Positions 34,101 through 46,100 of a stretch of DNA of 64,000 nucleotides are shown here, one piece after another. Position 1 is the first letter of the stretch, and the number at the start of each line of letters is the position of its first letter. Below the pieces are notes generated by a model. The model was not told the DNA's origin. It made no database searches and saw only the letters and a program-made list of their open reading frames with translations. The stretch is from Haemaphysalis longicornis (Eukaryota; Arthropoda; Arachnida; Ixodida; Ixodidae). Both the position numbers and the translations under genes were made by a program. Where the stretch lies: positions 327,141,441-327,205,440 of the forward strand of contig CM023448.1 of NCBI GenBank assembly GCA_013339765.2, read 5' to 3'.

Positions 34101-37100
34101 CGAATTATTTTCGTTGGTCCCGTCTGATTCGTTATATCGAGATGTGACTGTACTATTTGTATTATATTCTTGAATTATAATTTTTTGCATAGCCAATAAG
34201 CAATGAAAAATACCTACAATCCAAAATTATAAATATGGTTTATGCGGAAAATGACTAAATTTAAGAATTTCTACGGTCAATTACAGCAGTGGAAGGTAGG
34301 TTGGCACATTCACCACAGCCACATGGCAACACACTCCCATCATGCAGTAGTTAATATCTGCTTCAGGCATTGCATGTTCATGGCCATGGAGCAGCGTCAT
34401 TTCTGCCCGAGTATCGAAACCGAAATGCTAGTGCTTGCTCGTTTGCATGGTGAGAAGGGGAAATGCTGGAGACGGTGAATAACCTAAGGCGTACGGGTTC
34501 TGTGCAGTGACTAATGGAGTCGAGCCTCTTTCTATATCGGTAGTGTTGGTGCGAATGGCTGCTCGTCTGTCATGGATACGGCACGGAGGTTCTTTGTTTT
34601 GACTTTGAGTGCAGCTTCTTCCAGATTTGAATGACTGACTCAAAAGTGTGCTGCCAGCTCGATGACCTGTCCTCATATATGTCCCCATGTATTGTAGGAG
34701 GCCTAAATTGTAAATAAGTTGTTTGGCTACCTTCTATTAAAATGTGCTGCCTGCTCCCCTATGTAAATATACGGGAGTGATTTGAAAATGCTGAAATATT
34801 GACTGCTTCTCAAATGTGCATCAATAAATGCCACATTTGTTCGGGAAAACAACTGATAATGAGTCCCTGCTTAATTAATTTGACAACTAAACGCCATAAA
34901 ATCCTCTTCAACTATTTTACACTTTGATGCAAGTTTTTCATGCTAGTGAAACCTCCAACAAGCTCTCGTTTGTAGCTTGAGCAAAGCTTTTGTTAAAAGT
35001 GGTGTCAGTATGATTCTAACAAGGCCATGTTTCGAATCAACCAGAGTTTGTGTTTTGTCCGCATAACCCCTTTAATACGCTACTACACTATGTACTATAC
35101 ACTATACTACATGTGCAACTTTAGAACGACAACGGAAGTTGCCCTCGCGCCTTAGCACCACAGCCGGCTGGCCACGTGTGTGAATTCAAGTGACATCGCA
35201 TGGGCAATTGTTGTGGGTGTTGTTTAAAGCTTTCCTTTCCGACCACCTTCACAGCGTGGATTGGAGCCAATTTTTTTAATTATACATCGAATAAAACAAT
35301 GGAAAAGAAGTTCCGTAATAGCAATGGCTGGTGGTTAGAAAATTCAGAATATACATTTTGTGTGTAAACATGTCGCACATCTAGAAAACAAATTTTAAAA
35401 ATTATTTGCGCTGCACAGTTCGTCACATATAAAATAAATTGGCATACGTGGCTCCCATGCTGTGCGGTGAAGCCAATCTGCCATTTCGCACAGCTCAATT
35501 TCGGATGGTCCTCGTGAAAAAATCTGGCAGGTTTACATTACTGGAGGCTCACTTCCTCTCGAGGTGTTGTAAAAGACATTGTGAATTGCTGAATTTGCAT
35601 TGACAACCAGCATACAGTCCCAAAGAAGCATGCAATGTGAAGAACTCCACTCTGAGTTGAAAATGAAACTTAGTGGGGAATGCTTGCTGGCGTTCGCTGT
35701 CATTTTCTTGACTCTGAACTTGCTGTCAATTTATCACCTCTCGACTTGCTAGTGGAGCCATGCTTACAGGAATAAGGTACGGTGCGCTAGAATCGCGCTG
35801 GCAAGCCTTCACCAAGGAGCTGTCGTGCAACAAGTGTTCAGTACCAAGATCCTCCTGCATTGCAGTGCCACCTAATGTTTTTGCAAAGAAACAATAACAA
35901 ACTTTTTGCAGACTGCTTCAGAATGGGAAGCTTTTTTTAGAACCATCACTACCTACCTTTGGAACACCACGCACTGAAACGAAGCTGTCTGGCCAACAGA
36001 TGGCGGCATGCAAGACAAATTTGAAGCACTCTTTGCTTGAACTGATATCAGACGACCGGGTGCCATCTTTCGACATGCAGCTGGCTCTATTATTGCAGAA
36101 ATCGGGCGTGGGTGCAGTGAAATCACAAGCAACAGTAGCAGGTGCGAAAGCTCAGTGGCAAATAGATGCCAAGTTGGGGAACCGCGTGGTAGTGCCAAAT
36201 AGGAATTTCACAATGCCGAAACTAAATTGAAACTGTTAACTACTTGCAAGTCCTGTGGTATTTTGCACTATTATAGGACCTTCGGCAATGTTTGCGACAG
36301 CAATAAAACCGCTTGGACTAAAGAACTAGCTTTGCAATCACCCTTCTTGATATTTTCAGCTTATTTCACCAATTATTGTCAGAGTGCAGATCCAACAATT
36401 GATTCACTATTTGAGAGATCAGATTCATTTTTGGCGCCCCGATAACAAAAACTGTGCGGTGATAAGTTGTAATTGCGAGTGGTATGCCTTTTTTCCCAAA
36501 AAGCAGCAGCTTGCAACGACCATACCCAATTCGAGCCGTGCAGATTTGCTTAAAATCTTGTTTGCCATATAATTAATGAAACTAATTTCGAAAGGAAACT
36601 TCCTGATCTAATCATCAAAAATACCTTTACTTGACCTGGAAACTCCTTGAACGTGACAAAAAGTGGCAGGGAAATTATCAATATTGATGATTAACCAAGA
36701 GACAAACAAGATGACTCTCTTTGCCAAACAAGATGACTCTCTTCGCCAAAGCAGGGGGAGATTCGCAAGCTTTGTCTTGTGAGCCTTTTTTTAGTTGCCC
36801 CTGCACTTGGGAGATTGCCCGAGTATGTCTTGTGATACCTGACATTTTGAGCTTTAGCAAGTATTTTTTTAGTTAAAAACTTCAAGGCCAAGGGAGGAAG
36901 CTGAGGAATTTCAAGAAACATTTTCCTCTGAGAACACTTTACCCTGGTGCAGCTCTAACAAGTTAGGTACATTTTGTTATACGAGGGTATACAAGTGAGC
37001 TAAAAGTGGGGGATGTGGCTATCTCGCTGTTGAATGTCCACATGGCTTCAGTAACTCTCTCGCAGGCTTTTTAGTTGGCACAGTGATAGTGCAGCTTGCA

Positions 37101-40100
37101 GCACTGAGTGCACGAGAGATGATTCACCTTGCAACGAGGTGTGCCATTAATGTGCGCAATTGTGAAGGCTGGGACAACATCGGTCCTGTTGCCAGCTCAT
37201 GTGTTGCATAGTGTGGATGCGGGGAAAACACCTTGTGGTTTTCTGATGTGTTGTAATGAGCTGCACTTCTGTATTTTAATCTATGCACTAAATGTTAATT
37301 TTTCTCATCTGTGAAGCTGTGATTTTATTGTAACCATCCTATAGTCCACCCTGGCTAGGAATCGTTGCATGTGTTTTTAGTTTTAAATCTTGTACTGAGC
37401 AGTATGACACCTTGTGATTGGTGGTAGTTAGAACGTACACATACATTAGGCTGAGTTCACTTAATTTTTTTCTTTCTTTTTCAGTACGAAGACTGGAGTG
37501 AAGATTGGCAATTTGTTCATGTCATTCAAGTCCATCTTCCAGGATGTCCGTGGAGCAGTGGATAACATTCACACCTATGTAAGTTTACCTCAAATTGTGC
37601 CCAGCATTGACATGATTGGAAAGGCCATCGTGCAAAGACTACAAACTGTTTCAGTCTACAAAGACTGAAACAGCCCGAGATTGCATTTTAGGAGAGCAGT
37701 TCACAGCAGTAGCGTACAATCATTTTAAATACTGACATTTTATACAAGACTGTTAACCTATATTTAAAGTGTTTTGTGCTTGTAGTGTCCTTGGGCTTTA
37801 AGTTCTGAGCAGTTAGGTGAATTTTGCTTGGGTAATTACCAGTATTGAGTGTTATTTTGTTGACGGGATATCAGCTGCCAATGTTATACTTCAGTTTTAA
37901 AGAATGGGCAATGTAACGAATATGAACTTGCATCTTGCGATTTATTGGGCAAAGCTTGGGCTTGACTGAGGAAAACTCCATCACTCCCTATTTACAGATG
38001 TTGCCCTGCTCTAAGGGACATTTAGTAATTCTTTCCGATTAAAAGATGTTCACTTATGAAGATGTTAACTCTCAAGCGGTGTGTGTCGGTTATTGAAGTA
38101 ACCCCAAGATGACTGCTTGTTGCTTTCATACTGTATCACAAGCCTGGTGCATTCTAATTTGAGCTGCATGTGAGGGTTGCCCTTACGGGTTTGCAGCACG
38201 ACGTAGGAAATGGGAGCACACAAGCCAAAAGGATATGTACTTATTTCATGCATTGTGAAACTGCGTCATTTAGGTGGGAGCTCTTTAAACCGTTTTTTAA
38301 AACAAAGTTCTTGGCATTTTTGAACGGCTGAAAAAAAGTCATTGCCGCATTCTAGAGTTCCTGATGTGGTGCTTGGGCACACTACTCTGGTGCTTGCAGG
38401 GTCAACTCAAGACTGAGACCATCAACAACCTGGACAAGTACCTGGAGAAGGACGAGCGGCTGCCATTGCTGCTCGATAGGCAAGTGACTGGCCTGCACTG
38501 TATGCACTCACAGATTGTGTACACCCACAGCTCTGGTGTTGCGGTGCACACGCCATGTGGGAAAGCTGTCTGGCCTTCACAGCCACCTGAGCAGTTGGGT
38601 GGCTGTGATGGTGCTAAGTTTTTTGGAGGAGAGAACGGTAGTTTCATCCTGTTGCGTGCTGATTGGGAAAGTGTGTAGGGCAAGGGCGTCCGCAGAACGT
38701 TTTGCAAGGGGGGGCATCCATTAGCTGGGTAGGGGGGAAGGGGGGTGTACGGTTGGATAGCGCCAAAAAGGCGCTATTTGTGGTTACAAAAAGTACAAAC
38801 AGCGAATTATAAGCAGACTTGGAGGATATACATTGGATTTTATCACCAAACAAAGAAATAAAGTTAATAAAGAAAATGTGAAAAGCTACCGTCACTTTGT
38901 AAAGAAGAGTGGCCAGTCTCGCTGCGTGAGGGTTCTTGACTCGCGCCAACTGATCACCAGCACACAGCACAATACATTTACATACATAGAACTGCACTCC
39001 ATCAATCTTCCTTGAATAGCAGCTGCAGACGCCTCGGGTTTTTCTAGGCAAATTGCGAGATGACATGTGTGATGAAGTCTGTTGAAATGGCTCACACAAT
39101 AATGATATTACTCGCCTCCCTGGCTTTCAATGCAGTACAGGCGTACAAGCGTTTTGAGGGGCTGATTTATAGGTTTTGTTTCGGGGCTTGGGTGTTGCCG
39201 ACATTTCGCAATTCCGAAGGAAAGGGTGTACAAGGTGACGGGACGGCACGGGAGGATGTTACACTCTCCCTACTAGGTGTAGCGGTGAAGATTTTTTTTT
39301 TTTGTTTTTTGCTAGATATAGCTGCAAGTTTGTCCGAAAACTGAAGTTCTTGCGGTAAGGCTGCATAAATCTAGAGTTTAGAAAAAACAACAAAAAAAAC
39401 GTCAAAACTTTCAGAATTGTTTGCTATCTTCAATAGCCAACACAGGCAGTCTGTTTCACTGCCGTCACATGACCGGCAATGTGAGTCAGTGTCGAAAGTG
39501 CAATGTTGACCGCAGTCCTGAAGGGCGTTCCATACGAATACGCAGGACTTGAGTGTGCTAATCATTTGAGTAGCGTGGATTGTTGTGCTAGTTGGTTCAC
39601 GTACATAATTTAAAAAACTTTGCGCTAAAGGACGGGACAAAGGAGAGAACGTCGGTGTCGTTCTCTCCTCTCTTCCGTCCTTCAGGGCAAAGTTATTTTA
39701 ATTATGGGCCAACCAAGCTGTGCAGCTTTTTTGTAGTGCATAAAAATATCCGAATTTCCAGGGGGGGGGCAGTTGCCCCCCCTTGCCCCCCCTTCCGGAC
39801 GCCCATGGTGTAGGGAGTAGTGTTATGGACCTCCTTCTAACGAAAGGGGGGCAGTCGCAGCTGACGATGGCATTTCGTCATGGCCCTCGTAAGAGTAGCA
39901 CTGAATTCCGTTTCTCACAAGTGTGTGTAGTGGAACAAGGAATGCGATTATGCAGTGTCGTTTCATTCTGCTCCTTACTGACCTCGGGAGCGGAATGAAG
40001 ACTGCTCCTAATCTTTCCACTCATTCGGGACATAAATGCATACTGCAGATTTATTTAGTGCCAGTGTATTGCTTTCCCCAGGGGTTAACTCTTTTGTTAA

Positions 40101-43100
40101 CGCAGGAAATTGAGCGATATTTAGTGGTCTAAGAAAACATTTTTTCTGTGCTAAACATATTGGTTAGGCACATATTGCAGTGACGTAAAGTTTAGATGAT
40201 CCAACGCACTTTACAACGACACCAGTTTTAATCATTTTTTCATAATGATTGCAAAAAATAATTATCAAATTCAAAATTTTTGTCTAGGCGTCGAAAGAAA
40301 ATACAGACAAGGAAGTTGTGTATAGCAAACCACTGGTAGTAGAAAAAATTTAGAATATACATTTTGTAGGTAAACATTTCAAAAACCTGTCCCAGAAAAA
40401 GAATTGATTTGCTCGGAACAATTTGTTAGATATCAAAGAAAATGCTAGCACGTGTGGTGCCAGTGTCTTGTGGTGAAGCCCAACCTCTATTTCAAATTTC
40501 GCAATTTTAAATGGTTCTCTGGAAGAAATTTGGTGGTTTTACATTATTAAAGACACCAATTAATCCCCAAATGATGTAAAAACACCTTGTCAAGGATTAC
40601 GGCCAGTACAAGATTCAAGGCGAGCAAGCGATAAGAAATACACTTGGAGTTGAAAACCAAACTGAGTGGTGGATACTTGACGTTCTGATCGTCACTTATC
40701 TGTCAGAACTTTCATTTACAGTTTATCATCTTCTGACTCACTATGGTAGCCCTGCTTGCAGGTGTAAGGTGCGCTTCACAAGAATCATGGCCAGCAAGCT
40801 TTCACCAAGCAGCTGTCGCGCTATTTTAAGAAAGTTCAGCATTGTGAGCCTCCTACATTGCAGTGCCACCTGACAATTTCGAAAAGAAACAATATCAAGC
40901 CTGTTGGAGACTTTGTCAGAATAGACAGTTCTACCAAGAAGCGACACTAGACCTCCGGAAAACCCTTGTACAGAAACGAAACTGGCCGGTGAACAGCTGG
41001 CGATGTTCAAGGCCGATTGGAAGCGCTCTCCTTGTCTGAACTGATGTCCGAAGACTTGGTGTATAATTAGACTTTCCGCTGAAGCTGTTATCGCAGAAGT
41101 AAGGCGTGGGTGAAGTGGAATAATGAGCAGCGTGCATTTTTCGAGGAACAGTAGCTTGAAGTCTGCTTGAAATCTGCTTGAAGTCTGGTAACTGCGTGGT
41201 AGCGCCAAATATGAATTTCACAAGGCAAGAACGAAACCGAAACTTCTGGGAATTGGCTGAAAATGCCAGGTCCACTTGTTAGACACACGGGGGACCTTCA
41301 GAAATAAGCTTTGACAGAATAAACCTATCCTTTATTCGAACCAAAGATCACTAGTGAATACTGGGGTCATTTTCAGGTAATTATCACCTCTTAACGGTGT
41401 CGGATTACAAAGCTGACAACATAATTTGCTATTTGTCTTGCTAGGAGCCTTTTGATAAAAAGAAATTGTTGGTAATGCAGCATAACCTCGAGTGGCATGC
41501 TATTTTTCAAGTACATCAGCTAAGCCCCCTTTCGCGAACGCACACGCACTTAATTAAGCTGGCAAAAAACGCCACCAAAAATCTGTGTTGCTGGAGCAGG
41601 AAAATTTAAACTGATTCTTAGAGTGCAGTGGATAGACAAACAACTGGGACACATTAGGTGTATGAGAAACTACTACAACATGCCGAAATAGGCAATATAA
41701 AGCATCAATCACTGGTGATCGGTTTGAATAGGCGTGGTAACAAAAGAGTTAAAGCCATGCTCCCTCCTTGAACTGAGCCCCTTTAGGCTCAGTGGCAGCT
41801 GGGAAGCAGTGGGCTGCACTTGTCTGAGCAGCCAGATGGGCAAGCCTAACTGCACGTCGAAATCTTTCTCCAGCTGTTTGCAAACAGACAGTCAATGGGT
41901 CAGGGCTCTGAAGAGAAATGTTATTTTGCCTGTTTCTTAGACGGCACCACGTGCACCACCATGCAGAAGCATTTAGTGCACTACATGTGGATCTGTCACT
42001 AGAGGGCTTCATGCTAATTAGCTTATGTGCTGTGGTTCCTGTCTTGCCAAACGTTTACTCGTATCTCGTGCCCTACTTGTTGACTGTCTGTATTTCTTTT
42101 TCCTCCCAGGATGCGTGCTCATGACAAGAAGCTCTTCCTGTTGACAAACAGCGACTATGCATACACAGCTGTACGTATGTGAGCCCTCCAGCTCCTTTAG
42201 CTCACATCTTGTTTTAAAGGCCAACTATGATGGCAGATGTTAAGCCCTGTTCTTTTTTATTTGCAGAAAGTTATGCAGTATTTGTTCGACTTCCCGAACA
42301 CAAAGCACGTAAGTTGAGAACATTACTGAAGCAGTCTTGCATTCTGAGGTGATCGGTGGAGCTTCACTGGTCTGTTCTTGTTGAAACTTTAACCTCACAC
42401 TGTGCTTGCAGCGAACCTGGGAGTCCTACTTTGACTACATCGTTGTCGATGCTCGGAAGCCTTTGTTCTTTGGCGAGGGCACAATCCTGCGGCAAGTAGA
42501 CACGGTATGGATGGCTGCTTTCTATAAAAGATGGCACTGAGTACCCTGTTGAGTGCATTGTTGTGCGAATTCACTCTTCTATCTTGCAGAGTACAGGCGC
42601 CCTTCGGATTGGCAGCCACATTGGGCCCCTGCAGCTGGGTCAAGTATATTCCGGGGGTGAGTGCAGCTCAGTTGGTCCAAGAGTGAACAGCTGTTGTAGC
42701 AGCGAGAGCAGCCTGTGTGAAGGGGGCTTCCAAAATAAGCTGCAGCATCTCTGCCATCTGCCCACAAATAAGACGCTCGCAGCTTGCGTTGTTGCAGCAA
42801 ATGTGTAAATGGCATGGTGGGATGGGGGACCATACACAGCTCGCTAACAGCGCAAAGAAGCATTTAGTGAACAGGTGTTGGTCAACAGCTTTTAGTCTGC
42901 TTGGTAACATCTGTTGTTCATTTTTTGTTACTTTGACGTCTAGCATTGCACAAGGCCTACACAAGTTCTGGCATGGGCTTGCTGACTAAATGTTGTACCT
43001 GAGTGTGGTCAGCTGGGAATGTTTGCATGCAGGCCCTGACAGGCCCTGGCCCAGCTAAAGGTGCATGCTTGCTGAAAATTCCACCTCTGCTGTGCAAGTC

Positions 43101-46100
43101 TTTGTGCAATGGAAACACAAACTTGTGCGAGTAGTTTCCCTGATCATGTTGAAAAGTGTCTGGAATTTTACATTGAGTCGAGTGAGCTGCAACATTACAA
43201 AGTTGGTTTTCAAAACTGACTTCCTTCTTAATCAAAGCCCAATGCAGAATTGCTTTAAACTTTCCTCAGAAGTGCAACCAGTTTTATACACATCAGTTCA
43301 GTTAGCTTTCAGTGACACAATTTTGGATGTGCTGCAGTTTTGAAAGGTGCAACAGGCAAAAGTTTTGGATCTCAAAACTCTACTGGACAAACTTTTCTCC
43401 CAGATTCTGGGTGAGCAAGGTTTACAAGAAACGGGAAAGTTTTCATGGGGGAATGAGAGCTGCCCCTTCTAGTTTTGTATTGTGGAAAAGATGGCTAGGA
43501 CTAAACAATAGGCACCTTTGTGTCGGACATCCCAGATTGCTACTGGTGTGGTGGCTCAGTGTCTGAAGCATTGTGCTGCTTCTCTCTTCACGTCACTTCT
43601 TGCTGCTGCAACTGTTTTTATGATGGAGGTGAAAAGCAAAGTTGTCCATGTGTTTGGGATCTTGGTGCACATTATTGAAGTACCCCAGCTACTGTAAAGG
43701 AATTTGAAGCCTCTCTGCTAGGGCGTGCTCCATGGGCCGGGTATTTCTCGGACGTGTTAAGCCTCAAATTAGAATTCTTGAATTAATTGCAGATGCATAG
43801 TGTGGGGAACTAGGGTAGTTTCTAACATTCACTAAGGCGTCTGGAGCTGGTGGCAGCATTTTCAAGTGACTTCAATGTTGTGCTGGCAGCCTGCATACCT
43901 TTTAGTCGGGAAGCATTAGTTGACTTGGAGGTCGAAAATACAGCGCAATAAAGGCTCTAGACAAGATGACTGATGGCACAAAGAAAATTGAAGAAATTAA
44001 GTTGAAAATAAATTGGGTAAGTTTGGGTGTGGACACGAAGTAAACCCAGGGCATTGAATGCAAGGTGAGCTCTCATCTCTTAACACCACCATAGCTTCGG
44101 GACTCTAGCTGACTGAAGTGCTATGTGTTGAGGCCTTACAGTAATTCAAAACATACCACCTAGCAGGAACTTGCCAAACGTGCAAAAAAATTGTGTGCTA
44201 TGTTCGATAAAGTGGGTCGTAGTTTTTACGCCGTGATTTGTACGTGGTTTATATCCGTGCATGCAATGATTCTCTTTAGATAACCTAAATATATTTGTAT
44301 AACTTGAACCTGACAACCTGTAAAACAAATCACCACCAAAAAATCACGGTATCACATTACCCTATGCAAAATATTGGCCATGCCTCACCGCAAGCATGGC
44401 CCTCTGTTATTGCTTCTTGTACATCCGGCATGTGTTTACACATGCTGCCTGTAGAAATGATGGCCAGTACTTTGAAACAAACTCTTTTTTTTTTTGCCTC
44501 CTACATTCGTGTTATGGCCACAATGCCCAATTCAGAAGGCAGAAGCTGAGGAAAATAATGCAAGCAAAAGCCTTGTTTTGCAAAACTGCAGCCATGCAAC
44601 TTTGCTACAGGCTGATCAGTGCCAGGGGTCTGTGCATGCATTTCTCATTCACATGGCCCTTATATGACTGTGTGGGCATATTTTGTTTGATTCTTAGCAC
44701 AAAATATTGCCCTGTCATCCCCTTAACCAGTACCCCAGTGCTTGTCCCGTTTAAGGACTAAACACTAATTTCTACATTAACAATGGAAAGAAAGAAAAAA
44801 TTTAGGAACTGCAAAGTTCTTTTTCTATGAAGAGGTTTGTAATGAATGGGACTTGCACAGTGGCATGACTTAGACCAGAAAATGTGATAAATTACATTTC
44901 AATATGACATTTCACAAGAAAAGAAAAAAAGTATAGTGTAGTTTGGTAGCATTGAACATCGTATCCACTAGCGTGGTGTGTGCACCCTTGTTCTGTGGGA
45001 GGGAATTGTGTGTGGCTTCATGAGTGCTGCAGAGTGTATTGTTTTCAGGTGTTTTTTTTCCCCCCCTGTGAATCTGATAAACTTCTGTTGCTTATCTCTT
45101 CAGGCAGCTGCGATGTCTTCACGGAGTTTGTTGGAGCAAAAGGAAAGGATGTGCTCTACATTGGCGACCACATTTACGGGGACATTCTCAAATCCAAAAA
45201 GACGCGAGGCTGGCGCACCTTCCTCATGATTCCTGAGCTGGCCAAGGAAATTCACGTCAGCATCTCGCAGTGGACATTGTTCGAGAAGCTTCAGGAGCTT
45301 GACATATGCCTTGGCGACATCTACAAGTGAGTGGTGTCTGTGTGCCCGATACCTGCGCATATTTTGCCGGTGGCTGTTTAACACCAGCTTTGTTTTTCCC
45401 CTCAAGGAATCTAGACAGCAGTTCCACCGATGTGCCTGACATTGGCAAACTGCGCCAGTCTATTCGGGTGAATATCTGCGTTGCCACTTTATCAGGCTTC
45501 CTCGTGGGTCTGACAGGCAACGTTGTGAGCGTGTGATTCTCTTGTGTTTTACAGGAGACCTCTCATGAGCTGGACATGTGCTATGGCATCCTTGGCAGCA
45601 TGTTCCGCAGCGGTGAGTCCTGGCCAGCACTTGGCCTTGGAGGTCTTCTGGGGTGGTCGGGTTGATTTGTCTTGTACGAGAAAGAAGCCCAGCGCAGAAT
45701 AGGCTAGGGCTGGGGTGCACTTGGCAAGCGCTCCCAAATAATGAGTGAGCTACCGCTATCACTCAAAAGAAGAATATACAATCAATGTGTCCTGCCAGGG
45801 ATGATATGGAGCGGAAACTTGGCGCCTTACTAAACAACTGGAAAGGGTCATGGAGCGAATAATGATACGAGTAACGTTAAGGGAGAGGAAACGAGTTTAT
45901 TGGATCGGAGAACAAACTCGAGTAGAGGGCATTGTAGTTCAAGTAAAGAAAAAGAACCGGGGGACCACCAGGGTAACAGAGTGGATACCGAGAGACTGGT
46001 TTAGAAGGGGTAGGCCCATAATTCGATGGAGGGAAGAAGTAAGGAAATTCGGAAGCAGTGAATGGGCTCTGGCAGTGCAGGACAGGAGCCATTGGAGGTC

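Noticed and set aside
38480..38486. GT donor three bases downstream of the GC donor of exon 9
   Set aside because: Its use would add CAA and put exon 10 in a frame with an early stop, so the GC donor is required.
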